Assembly (NCBI GenBank): GCA_006503535.1
Contig: QYRS01000016.1
Span: 124,001 to 188,000 of the forward strand
From: Arthrinium phaeospermum
Taxonomy: Eukaryota; Ascomycota; Sordariomycetes; Amphisphaeriales; Apiosporaceae
Direction: 5' to 3'
DNA: 64,000 nucleotides
Positions 36,114-47,575 of this stretch are shown in pieces. How positions within the stretch are numbered: position 1 is the stretch's first letter; each line of letters begins with the position of its first letter. The notes under the pieces are model-generated. The model made no database searches and was not told the origin of the DNA. It saw only the letters and a program-made list of their open reading frames with translations. Made by a program: the position numbers and the translations under genes.

Positions 36114-37004
36114 TCAGGATACGACATGGATGCCGTACTTTGCATAATCAAAGTGCTCCAGACTGGGAATCATCTCGGCCCAACCGTCGTCTGCCTGGCC
36201 GAGCTGCTCCCCGTCCCCAATCTCCACCATGCCGGTCCTCCCGGCCAGCACCACCTGCTCCCTCCCGCGGTACTCGGTCGCCATGTCCGGGTGAGGGACC
36301 CAGACGACCCGCATGCCCGCGCGCCGCCCGGCCTCGACGCCGACCACGCTGTCTTCGAAGACCAGGCACTCGCTGGGCAGGATGGGCCTTTCACCTGCTG
36401 CTCCCGCCGTCGCGTTCAGGGTCTGCAGCGCCACCTGGTAGATATCGGGCGCCGGCTTCCCGCGACCGCTGCCCTTGGAGGGGAGCCGGGGGTCGTCACC
36501 GAGGACCCGATTCTCCGGCGGGAAGAAACCCAGCAGTTTCTGCGTCTCCATGGACGCCGAGGTCTTGAGGGCATAATTCTGCGCCGTGGTGCCGGACGCC
36601 AAAGCCAGCCTGATTCGCTGTCCGTCTCCGTCTCCGCCCCCAGATCTGGAGCTGCCGAGCTTCGAGACCAGGGCCTGGGCGCCGGGCAGCGGGGCGCAGT
36701 GCGGGAACTGCCGGTGGAACTCCTGCTTGGACTCCCGGGCCCACTGCTCGCGGGAGAGGGGCAGCTGGGCCCAGCCGTGGAAGGCGTCGCCGTTGGAGGA
36801 GTTGGCGATGCCCATGAGCTGGGCGCGGACCGGGCGCGTCAGGGGCGGTCTTTCGTATTTGGCCAGGAGCTGGTTGATGGCGTTGGTGATGATGTCCTCG
36901 GTGTTGATGAGGAGGCCGTCCAGGTCGAAGATGCAGGCGCGGATTGCGGGGAAGCTGGAGTGAGGGGCGGTTTCCTCGTCAGCAAAACTGCTGTGACTCA
37001 ACAT
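36114..37004 (-). CDS. HAD-superfamily phosphatase, HDHD1/GS1-like
   Basis: Single exon, 296 residues, ATG at 37004-37002. All four HAD motifs are visible: FDLDGLLINTED with nucleophile D27 and general acid D29, LALASGTT with S137, GKPAPDIY with K183, and VFEDSVVGVEAG with acidic E217/D218. The alpha-helical cap between D29 and motif II is of the subclass I type. Close relatives dephosphorylate small sugar phosphates or pseudouridine-5'-phosphate (HDHD1/PUDP). A Ser/Gly/Asp insert (SSRSGGGDGDGQ) before motif II is not usual. No targeting signal is evident, so cytosolic. Confidence 0.9.
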   Translation of the reverse strand: MLSHSSFADEETAPHSSFPAIRACIFDLDGLLINTEDIITNAINQLLAKYERPPLTRPVRAQLMGIANSSNGDAFHGWAQLPLSREQWARESKQEFHRQFPHCAPLPGAQALVSKLGSSRSGGGDGDGQRIRLALASGTTAQNYALKTSASMETQKLLGFFPPENRVLGDDPRLPSKGSGRGKPAPDIYQVALQTLNATAGAAGERPILPSECLVFEDSVVGVEAGRRAGMRVVWVPHPDMATEYRGREQVVLAGRTGMVEIGDGEQLGQADDGWAEMIPSLEHFDYAKYGIHVVS

Positions 37005-37994
37005 TGCATTGGGGGGCTGGGACTGGCTGACTCTGGTATGGAAGGAGAACCCATGATTTTGCTTTGCGTATGCTTGTGTGGCTTGGGGACTTATGCAGGA
37101 ACGGCTGCTTCGAGACAGGTTTTGATGCAGAGAGAAGGGGGTCGGGTCGGTCGTATGCAGCCAACCTTACGACGGAGCGCTACTGGTGCTTTTACAGGCT
37201 ACGGCTGGCAAGTTGACCAATGACGTTACACTACACACAGCAAACTCCACTGGGGCTTCTGCAAGTTTTGTACTTGTGAAACCATACTGGTCCGCTATAC
37301 CTACATATATGCCTTGTATCATGAAGAAATACTCTTGTTTCTCTGGGAAAAGAGCTCTCTTTGGTCTCTCGTGGCTGTCGAGTCCTTCTCCATTTGATGG
37401 CTACTGCGTCGGGGCAAGATACCATCATCTGATCCGAGATGGGAGGGCAGTGAGAAAGAATGATTTTTCCACCAGTCTAACGCCACCTTGTCTCAGAGAC
37501 TTTCCAAATCTGCTCGCCGGATAGGTTGTGTCACCCTCACTGGAGCGGCTCACAGGCCGAGCCGCAACCCCCCACGACTTCGAAGTCCTTATCGGTCCAA
37601 TCAAACCGCCAGCGCTGAGCAGGCAACAGCAACCAGTAAGATTAGTAGTTTCGCCCGAGGATCGATGACGTTGTGGTGAGATCGAGTTAACAAATGGGCG
37701 AGATTGTGAGTTGTCATATGGTGCGGGATGAGGGAGTGAGGCTCTGCTCGCCGAACACGCCAATGTCTTCCCCAGGGCCCTCCAGCAAGTGAAGTCGGGA
37801 TGACTGCCAGTCGGGGTATACATCGAATCATCAACGCGCACTCGCCCTTCCGCATGTTTTCCCACCTGTGAAAGTTTGCGTACATGCCCTATTTACTCGT
37901 GCAATCTCGGGCTTCTGCGGAGTTGTCTAGGCGCTGAATCGAACTAGAAAGGGGGAAGCCCAATTGCGACCTGGTACGGGTTGATCATCACGGT
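37005..37994. other. Divergent promoter region
   Basis: 990 bases between the start codons of the HAD and membrane-protein genes. No additional gene or RNA recognised. Confidence 0.45.
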
Positions 37995-39723
37995 ATGATC
38001 CAGCCACTACTCGCTGTAAGCCTATTGCTGGCGACCTTGGCCGCTGCCGCGACCGACTTCAACCAATGCCGCCAAGATGTCGAGGAGAAACTCGCCAATG
38101 ACAACGGGTCCATCCCCGACTGGGCGCTCTGGACGGGCCCGCTGCAGAACTTTCGGGGGACAGACGCCGAGCGACCGCTCACCCTCACCACGGCCGGTTG
38201 CAAGTATTACTGCGGCACGGAGCCACAGTACAGCGACGTGATCGCGTCCTTCCAGATCCTGACCACCTGGATCTTGCCAGCTATCGCGCTGATGAGCCAA
38301 TTCCCCTACGAGTCGCTGTCCCACAGGAAGTGGCGCAACGCCGAGGCTTTCGCCAACTGGATCGGCGCCCCCGCCGCTGCCATCACCACGACCTTCTGGA
38401 ACATCATCACCATCCACGACTGCGCCGCCAAGCCCGCCCTGTTCAAGAACCAAAACGAAAGCGACCGCATCAAGAACGCGCTCTACATCCTCAGCTGCAT
38501 CAACCAGTACGAGTACCCGCGGCGCCAAGACAAGACGGCACAGGACCAGCGCCGCGACACGGCGCTGCTGCGCGGCGTCCTGGCAGGAGGACGGCCAGCG
38601 GCTGACCGCGGCGCGGCGCGGGATCCTGGAGAACCTCAACGAGCACCTGGCCTTCCAGCTGCGGCTGCAGCGGCGCAAGGGCGTCTACCCGGTCTACATC
38701 AGCATCATCTGGTTCGGCATGTCCTTCGCCTTCTCCATCGTCATCGCCTTCGCGGCGCTGGGCGACAACCTGACGGCCCACTCGCTCGCGCTCGGCCTGC
38801 TGCTCCTCTGGGTCCCCGTCGTCGTGTTCGCGTCCGTCGTGGACCGCAACCCGACGTCGGCGACGCGGTGCGGCGACCTGATCGAGCGCTGGCTCTTCAA
38901 CATCGAGCAGCTCTTCCTCGACCCGCCCCTGCCGCAGCCGCAGCCGCGGGAGCAGACACCGCCGCACTGGCGTGGACGGCGCGGGCACAAACCCGACGAC
39001 ACGGAGGCGTTCAGCATCGGAGAGTTCCTGGGCCAGGGCCGGCGGCTGCGCTACTGCGGCGTGACCGACACGGTTCTGGGCTACATCGCCAACCCCTATC
39101 TAGCGGATATGCCCCTGCCCGACCTGCTCCACAAGGCCGGCACCCAGCCCGGGTTGACGCACGAGGCGTTCCGGCAGGACCTGGTATCGCGCCCCTGGCG
39201 ATGGTACGTCACCTGGGGCGTGGCGCAGGCCATCGTGAGCACGGGCTTCACCATGGCCTTCATGGTGTCCTTCAACACGCCGACCGTGGGGCTGGGGTGC
39301 CGCACGGGCTCGTACCTGGTGTGGTGGTGCTGCACGGTGCCGTCGTGGGTGCTGCTGGGCCTGCAGCAGGAGCCGCGGCCCTGGGTCCGGCGCGGCCTCG
39401 TCGCGCCCAACTTCCTCGCCGTGCTGACCCTGTTCGCCGTCATGGTCGCCCTGAGCATCTCGGGCTTCGACGACTGCGTCTGCAAGAGCAGCGTCTTTGG
39501 CTTCCGCGGCGGCTACATGGACTTCGAGAACGGCGGCTTCTACCGGGACTACTACGGCGTCAGCACCTACTGGGGCGCCGCCACGGGCGTCGGCGGCTCG
39601 ACCCTGGTGTTTTCCATTGCCTGGCTCGCCTGGAAGTGGCACAAGTCGTCCAGCCTGTGGAAGGTCACCGAGAACAACACCCTGCTGCTTCGGGATGATG
39701 TGCCGCTGGACTGGCTTACTTGA
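37995..39723 (+). CDS. Fungal multi-pass membrane protein, unknown function; apparent frameshift
   Basis: The N-terminal part reads from the ATG at 37995: signal peptide (ending TLAAAA), Cys-containing luminal segment and a hydrophobic stretch up to about RRDTALLRG near 38575. The remainder reads in the next frame (about 38582 to the stop at 39723). It begins with EDGQRLTAARRGILENLNEH and continues through at least five membrane segments (WFGMSFAFSIVIAF, LGLLLLWVPVVVFASVV, WGVAQAIVSTGFTMAFMV, FLAVLTLFAVMVALSI and STLVFSIAWLAW). Both parts resemble one uncharacterised ascomycete membrane-protein family, so a +1 change near GGAGGA at 38579-38587 is inferred. The only GT-AG solution seen (38507-38543, 37 bases) is too short and gives poor sequence. 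The first frame stays open to 39698 but loses all membrane segments. About 575 residues if continuous. Confidence 0.65.
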
Positions 39724-39988
39724 TGGTGTTTTGCTTGCGAACCTCTCCTAATGTAGATATATCTCTAGGCTGTGACTACGACGCAGCAGACTGTTTCTCT
39801 AAGGGTTGCGTGGTACGCCATCAATGTCCTCGGTGCCAACTTTCGCATTCCATGACTAGAGGCCGTGAAAGAATGGAGGCAATGCGACGACAAAAAAAGA
39901 AAAAGAGATTCATGCACGACATGTCAAACGAAAAAAAGGTTGAATGATTGCAGATGTCCTGCGACGAGAAAAAGACAAAAAAAAGAAT
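39724..39988. other. Spacer between membrane-protein gene and tRNA-Glu
   Basis: Purine-rich sequence with several A runs. An apparent open frame running through here into the tRNA is spurious. Confidence 0.4.
39977..39984 (-). terminator. RNA polymerase III terminator of tRNA-Glu
   Basis: Eight T residues on the minus strand, starting five bases past the tRNA 3' end. This is the standard Pol III stop. Confidence 0.75.
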
Positions 39989-40095
39989 TCCGATGCGGGG
40001 AATCGAACCCCGGGCTAGTCGGATCTACAGGATCGACTTCTAGAACGAACTCAAGAAATGAGAGCGACTAATGTTAACCACTACACCACATCGGA
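39989..40095 (-). tRNA. tRNA-Glu(CTC) with a 36-base intron
   Basis: Acceptor stem TCCGATG/CATCGGA, D stem GTGT/ACAT, anticodon stem AGTCG/CGACT, loop CTCTCA-C with anticodon CTC, and T arm CGGGG-TTCGATT-CCCCG. The intron occupies 40023-40058, directly after position 37 as in canonical eukaryotic tRNA introns. Mature length is 71 bases. Internal A and B boxes are intact. The mature sequence is identical to that of the copy at 53011, but the intron differs in length and sequence. Confidence 0.95.
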
Positions 40096-43000
40096 TTGGG
40101 CTGCTGATGCTGCTTGGTGAAAGTCGTTGTGTTATGTGGCTCTATCAAGCAAAAACAACCAGTCAGACTTTGTCTCTGGAAAGTTTGTTGGGCTTATCGA
40201 CCGATCACAAAAGGGGTCGGCCACAGATGGTCGGAAGCTGCAGATTAACGGCCAACGGCTTTGCTGCCCATGGCCCCACCAGGTGCATCTTATTACTGGG
40301 TTTGGGAACCGGCAGGGCCAAGCTATTGACATGTTGATAACCCTTACTTGGAGGGCGTTAACTACGACACGAGCTCCATATCCAAGTGAGCAAGCCCGTC
40401 ACAAATGAAAGGCATCGCCCGTTTCGGCAGTTATGCTTCGGCCCAATTGGCACATCTGGGCAGTTGACATCGTTGCGAAACGGCGATTGCGCCTCCATGT
40501 TCCCCCAGTATCACCACGGCGGTAGGACTTGTCGCTGTTGCCAAGACGGCAATGGGACTTGCGCCAAGGGCCATTGGCGGGCGTTTGTTTGCGCCTCCTC
40601 GTAGTACAGCGGACCTAGCTGTTCTCTGCAGTCTGGAAGGCAGGTTGACCATGTGGACTTAGAGCGGCAGCATTAGCAGCAGCAGCCAGCTGCCGTTTTC
40701 AATCCGACTCGTCAACACCTAATCCCAAACCGGGCAAGCAAGCAAGCAACTCAAGCGGTGCCTGGGAAGTGAGATAAGCAGCTGAACGACGAACGTGCTA
40801 TGCAGTAGTAGCGCTTCTGCATAGCATGGGATGCTGGAAGTACATAATTATATGACAGAACGCTAACAAGGGTCCATGGTATTAGATAGTTTCCCGACGA
40901 CAGAGTCGCAGAGTTCCGACCACGACTAGTGGGAGCCCACTAAAGCCGGCGCGGCATAGGCTCTGGAACCGCTGACATGCCCGGCCCCAGGAAAGAGAGG
41001 CTAGCTAACTAACAGCGCCGTCCAATCGACGACGGCAGGATTGGAGAGAGCTTCATGACTGCACACAGCGAGCTTGGGCGAGCCGCTGCTCGGGATGTGT
41101 GTGCGCAGTCGCAGGTGGGGGATTTGGAGGGAATTGGCATTTACTTATACGTCAGGCAGTACAACATCATTTCCCAACATCTAAAATCGACCCAGGAAGC
41201 CGGGTGCAAGTCCCTCACCCAGGCCCAAGAGAGATACAGGGGTCCCCCAAACACTGTTGAAGGGATGGGTATTCACGAAGCTGAATTGCCCTCTCAACCT
41301 CCATGCCCAGCTCGAAATAAGATTGATGAGGTTCTGGACTTCATTCGCTGCCGACCTAATGCCACATTGCTTGGCACCCCGCAGGGCTGACTCGAACTGG
41401 ATTAAGCATTTTGCTTTAAGCATTGCCCCGACACGTTCAGCCGCACCTGGATGCCAGCATATCCCAGACTCATATCACTTTTTTTTCTTCTCCTTTAGTA
41501 CGGGAATCCTTGCGCGGGTGGGTGAGTTCATGGCTCGGGGCGTTATCCTGTCGTGCATCTCGAGCGACAGGTCGTATATGTGTCTACCCGCGACCGCGAC
41601 TGCGCCGCTGACAACAGATTGCGGAACAGGGGTATTAATTTTGTTTGGCAGAAGCCGAAACACATCCACGGGGGTCCAGTCACTGTATGAGACAGCAGAG
41701 TTAAGCTTATTTGCCAAGCGAAAAGTCTCCTTGTCTCTGGCGTTTTGCCTTTCCGCCGCCGACACACTTGGGGGGGACTGGCTTTTTTCTTCTTCTATTC
41801 TGTCTTCAACACGACCTGGCTGCCTGGATCAAGGTCGCATTTAAGGGGTCGCATCTTTTAGCCGGGGTGTTTATTGAGGGGACGGCGTGGGAAAAGTTCA
41901 GCTGCAGCCGCCTGTTGCAGCATCTACCCCGCCTGCGCCTGCGTTATCATCAATCACATCGGCCCTGTTCTGGGGTTACTGTACACCCTCAAGACCCTTG
42001 GTCCCTGGGAGGAGAGGGGTTGTGTTTTCTTCGCCGCCGAAACGTCAATGTCGGGACCCCAGCGAATTAATGACATATAAGTCCAGTCAGCAAACTTCCC
42101 AGCCGTTCCCGCCCTGCTGGGTTAGCGCCAGCGTACCTGACTCGCCCACGGGCTCGACCTGGACCTGGCTGGAACGACCTATCAGCTCGGCGGCCTACGT
42201 CGGACAAAGTCCCCGACCGATGCGACAGTTGCGTTCACGTTGGGGTGGAAGTCGCGCGATGTGTTTTGAGCGAAATGCAAACGGCGCGATGTCTTGGCCA
42301 AATTGGGAAAGGGTTTTTACTGGCAACACACCCCCGTCCCCGGTAGTATGAACTATACAGTGTTATAAGTAGACGATGGGAGAAATAGACTGAGGATATG
42401 AGGCCAGGAAGCGTTAGCTATCTACAGCTTCTCTTTCAGCCAGCCACAGGGGGGCCAGCTAACGAGGAGATGGCTATACCTATGTAGGAGCGAGGACTGC
42501 AATTAGTTGAGAGATGATGGCCTTTTCGTGCCTTGCCTAGAACCTTTTTATCCGGCCTACCCCTTCTCCAACTTGGTACCAAGGGGGCGTAGCTGGCTGG
42601 CCAGGGGGGAGCCGGTCCCTCTGTTCCTTCCCAGTTGTCGAGGTGCAGCATGTTTGTCTAACGACAGGCCCTGGTCGACGCAACGGAGCGTAACACAAAG
42701 CACACAGCCAGGGAAAAGGACCCATGAAGCGAGAGTAGAGTACATATGTAACCAACCTAGTAGGATCAGCAGCGCGTTTTCGCCCTCACACCCACCTAGG
42801 GAGGAGACAAGAAAACGCGGACAGGGGAGGCCGAGGCGGGATGCTGAATCGGGACGGGCCATGCACTCTTTTCGCGCACACCCTTACTTGCAAGGCACTT
42901 ACATGTAGCGTAGCCGAGTTACTAAGACAATCCGCGAGATAAGACTGGCCGGTTGGCGTCGTAATATAAGCTGTTCCCGTCCGTTGAGATCGGGCGGGCG

Positions 43001-43096
43001 AGATCCTTTCTTAAGCTTTCTCGCTTATTGTCTTGGGCTCTTTCCCCCGTTGCAGACGCACCACCGTCGACGCCCAGCCCAGCCAACCATCCCATC
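40096..43096. other. Long intergenic region
   Basis: Three kilobases with no supported gene. Open frames up to 195 codons exist (for example 41257-41844) but start at non-ATG codons and have no family resemblance. Short simple repeats occur (AGCA units near 40735, CAG near 40675). Confidence 0.45.
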
Positions 43097-44850
43097 ATGT
43101 GGTTCAAGAACAATCGCGAGAGCCGCATCATCCTGCTCGGAGTCGGGGTGATTCTCTCGTTCTTGACCATATCGCACCTGCGAAGCTTGCGGTTAAGGTC
43201 CCATGAGTACGCCGCGGCCTCCACGCAATGGGTCAATCACAACGCCCCCTCCTCCTCGCAAGGGGACAGCCCTCCCATCGTCCCCCCAGTTCAACAACCG
43301 GCGTGGCACTTCGACGCCGCCCGTGATGCGTTCAACTACGGACTGAGCGATGCGCAATGCGATGTAAGACGAACAATCCAATGGCAATGAAGATCCTTCT
43401 TCCGGCTGACTGACACCGCTTTGGTAATCCAACAGGCAGCCTTCCCCGGCCTCTTCGCCGAGATCTACCGGGCGCGCGACCACCTGCTCAAGCAGAACAA
43501 GACGATCGGGCGCAAGGACGTGCACCTGGACCACGACGAGGAGAAGGCCGGGCGGCCGCACTACGAGCTGCACGTGCTGCTGCACGAGGGCGAGCTGTAC
43601 GTGCTGCACCAGAACGACGGCGTCTGGCCGCACCACTACCGCGCCGTCGCGGGGCTGTCGGCCTTCTACCGCGCCATGGTGGCCATGCCGGACCTGCGCG
43701 CCCTGCCCAACGTCGAGTTCGTCCTCAACGCCGACGACTACTACGCCCGCCCCGACGAGCCCGGCTTCGCCGACGGCAAGCCCCGCTTCAGCTGGAACCG
43801 CCACAAGGACGACCCGTGGACCTGGGTCATGCCCGACTTCGGCGGCTGGATGTTTTCCGACGACGGCGTCCAGTCCTACGCCCAGTTCCGCGCCGACGTC
43901 GAGCTCGTCGAGCGCGACTACATGGTCCAGGGCAAGCGCGGCGGCTGGGACGACAAGACCCCCAAGCTCGCCTGGCGCGGCAGCATGAGCCTCGGCGCGT
44001 CGCTGCGCAAGTCGCTCGTCGACGCCGCCAAGGGCCACAAGTGGAACGATGTGTCGGCCATGGAGATCCTCGCCGACAAGGACATCCGGACCAACGTGTT
44101 GGACATGGCCGATTTCTGCCGGTACAAGGTAAGTTGTCTTTTTCGTGTCTCTCTCTTCGAAAAGTTGCTGACATGAACCCCCAACAGTACCTCGCCCACA
44201 CCGAAGGCCTCTCCTGGAGCGGCCGCCTGCGGTACCTGCTCAACTGCGAGAGCGTCCCGCTGGTGCACGAGCGCGAGTGGGTGGCGCACTTCTACCCGCT
44301 GCTGCAGTCGCGGGGCCCGCACCAGAACTACGTGGCCGTCAAGCGCGACTGGTCGGACCTGGCGGACCGGATGAAGGAGCTCGAGAACAACCCGACGCGC
44401 GCCCGCCGCATAGCCCACGAGGTCACCTCTTTCTTTAGGGACCGCTACCTCACCCCCGCCGCCGAGGCTTGCTACCTCCGCCGCATGATCACCGTCTACG
44501 CGACCGTGCAGAACTTCGAGCCGCAGTCGCACTACCTCGCCAACCCCGAGGACTTCGAGGACCAGAGCGCCCACAAGGATGCTCCTCCTCCCCCTCCTCC
44601 CCCTCCTCCCAAGGATGCCATCAAGGTGGGGAGCCCCATCACGGATCTGAAAGAGAAGGAGAAGAAAGCAGGACAGAAGCAGGCGAGGAAGGAGGAGAAG
44701 AAGGACCCCAAGAAAGAGGTCAAGAACGAACCCAAGGAGCCCAAGTGGAAGCGCCGCGGTGTGTCGTTCCCTTACTACCTGACCCCAGCGCCGTATTCCA
44801 AGTTCGGCTTCCTGGAGACCGACAAGGCGCGCTACGAGGCCGAGGGATGA
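43097..44850 (+). CDS. GT90 (CAP10-like) glycosyltransferase
   Basis: Three exons: 43097-43363, 43436-44128 and 44188-44850, giving 540 residues. All junctions are phase 0 with GTAAG donors. A short cytoplasmic tail and one hydrophobic anchor (residues 9-27) give type II Golgi topology. The GT90/CAP10 domain covers about 90-435: LHVLLHEGELYVLHQND, FVLNADDYYARPDEPGF, FSWNRHKDDPWTWVMPDFGGW, PKLAWRGSMSLG, YLAHTEGLSWSGRLRYLLNC and VPLVHEREWVAHFYPLL. The family includes protein O-glucosyl/xylosyl transferases and the cryptococcal capsule xylosyltransferase. The donor and acceptor here are unknown. Between the catalytic domain and the C-terminal YYLTPAPYSKFGFLE motif there is a nine-proline run and a Lys/Glu-rich linker. 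Confidence 0.92.
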
Positions 44851-47575
44851 GAGGAGAAAAAAAAAATAGAACAGAAGGGCAGATGCCGTGTACACTTATT
44901 CAGCAGCCGCGCTCAAGGGGGGTTTTAAGGTTTGGGATCGGGCTAGGCGTTCGGTGTAGGTATTAAACATGAGATAGAGCACATTGTAGAGCACATAATC
45001 CAGTCGTTCCATACTGCGAGCTGAGCTGCCGGGCCACTCCGCGGAGGCACAGAAAGAAGAAGATCAAAATAGAGAATAATCATCCAAATTTCCAAATCTC
45101 TCTCTCTGCCTCTCTCCATGCCTTGTTCTGTTCTGCTTTTTCTAGGTTCCAGATGTCAAAAATGCGTTTCCGAAAGGGTTCAGGAAATGGAGATAAACAG
45201 GGGTTTGTTTCCACTCATCCCGGCTTATCGGCTAGTGATACCCGGGGAATCGCAGTCCCCCAAGGCCTCCCCACGCAGGTACGGATCCTAACCATCCAAT
45301 TCCCCCGGTAGTGTAGGAAAGCCTGAGACATACTCCGTAGTCTTTCTGCAGTGCTATCCTGCAAGCCTACATACGTGCATCTACTATTTGCAGCAACGGA
45401 TGCTCTGTCTGAGTTCGGCATGACAAAGCTGACATCAGCTGCCTTTCTCAAAGTGCCGCCGAAGCTGATCTGAACTTGAGCACGAAGATATGTAGAGGGA
45501 GTTGCTTGCTGTCAGCGGCTGAGAGGCAGTGGAGCTTGCGGTGTGCATGGTGGCCCTGGCCCTTGGCGCATATTCCGTCACTCTGGGTTGTTGGGGAATT
45601 CGGATATTCGGCTGCTGACGACAGACTTGCCTTGCCTTCTGTATGTAGCCAACCTTTGGCCTGTCGACCCGTCCAACTGGACCGGAGTCAGGAAGCCTAC
45701 TTCACTTGCGGGAATAAAAGTATGAGGAAGCCGATTACCGACCCAGATAGGGAGATAGAACATGGATGACAGAAGGCTTGTCGCAGATTGGGCCTGGCAG
45801 GCTGGCAGGCTGGTCTAGAAGGGGTCGAATTCCAGTTGATTGCGTCGCGGTGATGACAGTTCAACAGGGAGATCCTGCTAGACCTGTCAAGCCAAGCTGC
45901 ATCGGGCGAAGTACAGTTCCCTGATTCCGTACATTGTATCATTGATTGGTACGGGTGTAGGAGAAATGTTCCATGCTACCCCATTGTCGACAATGATTGC
46001 ATGGGGAGGGGCTTGAGGTCATTGTTTCTCGGTTTCTACTCTGACTCCGCTCTGCCCCAGGCTCAGGCTTTTTGGGGGGTCCAGAAAATGTGCCCAGGAT
46101 TCTAGGATTCTGCCCAGAATTCTCCCCTCTCGCGATTTCCCCATGCCCAGTTCTTGGCCCTGCCCCCATTGCCCCCCCAATGCCACTGCACAACACAGCA
46201 CCGGGACGGGCGGGACTAAGCCATTGTAAGCGTTAGCCGCTGCCCTGCTCGAATCAGAGCACTGCTGCTTGGCTGCTCTCTCCGCTAAGTAAACATGGGC
46301 GGGTGCCCGATTAAAACAACAGCAGCAGGCACTGGGCAGTGAGTGGACCGGCAAGCCGGCCACTTCCAGGCGTTAGCTTTCTGGTTCAGCAGCGCAAGCA
46401 ATAAGGTTCGAAGCAGGAAACATGAAACAGCTCCTGCCATTGATTCCCACTGCGTCCCCCAGACTTCCCTTAATCCATGCCGTTCAATATGAATTCGATT
46501 GATTAAAAAACCCTGGAAGCATTGAAAGGATCAATGTTTGGATCTGCTTGAGTTGAATTGCTTTTGTTTCCTTTTGCTCGTTGCCCAATCCCCGTCGTCC
46601 CATCTGCTCGGTTTCGCCGTCTTGTCTGCATTGCCCGTCTCTCTGTCTCTCACGCCGAGAGGTCCTGCGCAGTCAGTCAACCACTCAGTCAATCCTGTCA
46701 GACAGCTTGGCCGCCCAATTTATTCTGGAGACGGGTCTTTTTGGCTGGAACGAACAGGTGGACTGGATCTTGCCCAATGCAACTGCTCGATCGGGTCCTG
46801 TCTGTCTCATTGTCAATTCCCATCAATTGCGTGTTGCTTTTCTCCTGTTTGCTTTGGCCAATTGGTGATGAATAATCTCCCATCTCGTTGTATTGCTTAA
46901 GCTTTCGTTGCTTTCTCCCATCTCCCGACTTCCGACTCTCCCAGTTCAGAGACCCCAGCCGATTTTATTAAGGGGCCCTGTTTGGTACTCTTGCGTCGAG
47001 GCAATTGTGGCCAAGTAACCTGCAAGTTCGGACGGAGCTGGAGCACTACTTTCCCAGTTCCATTTCCAGTACCAGCGCAATCCCACCCCCGGCGCGTCCA
47101 CGTGCACCTGCTCTAAACTGCAATCGCCCATCTGCCCCTGCTTATTGTTGTTCAGTCCAATTCAATGTCTCTCTAAACCCGGGCCCATTGGAAGAAGACT
47201 TGGAACTTCCCAATATTCCCGTCCATTCTTCACCAAAAAAGGCATCGCTTCAGTCGTCGACGTTCGGCATCTCTTCTGACACTCCCATAAACTATCCCGC
47301 CGCTTAAGTCCCATACTACGTTTTCCCATTTGTACATATCATTAATTCAGCCACCCGACTGCCGTCACAGCCGGTTTCTTTCTCATTCTTCTTTTTCTCC
47401 TTACTGCGTGCCAACCCATCGCATCGCCCGACGGTCATTGAATTTCGCGACATTAGCTACATCGACTCGAACGCCATAATTGTACACCAACCGGGAGAAC
47501 GTCGCTTGCAACGTCCCGTTACATTCACCCACTCGAGCGAACCCGACGGGCATTCGTGCCGCAATCACCGCAGAC
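44851..47575. other. Long intergenic region
   Basis: About 2.7 kb without a supported gene. The last kilobase is C/T-rich and probably contains the promoter and leader of the ubiquitin-like gene. Confidence 0.45.

Noticed and set aside
36126..37223. 365-codon plus-strand frame opposite the HAD gene
   Set aside because: Shadow frame; all four HAD motifs are on the minus strand.
38507..38543. GT-AG pair that would restore the frame of the membrane-protein gene
   Set aside because: At 37 bases it is shorter than functional fungal introns, and the joined protein loses conserved residues.
39865..40071. Plus-strand frame over the first tRNA-Glu
   Set aside because: Same artefact as above, with the tRNA read as FRCGESNPGLVG.
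41257..41844. 195-codon frame in the 40-43 kb gap
   Set aside because: Starts at TTG, no conserved motif, and base usage is not coding-like.
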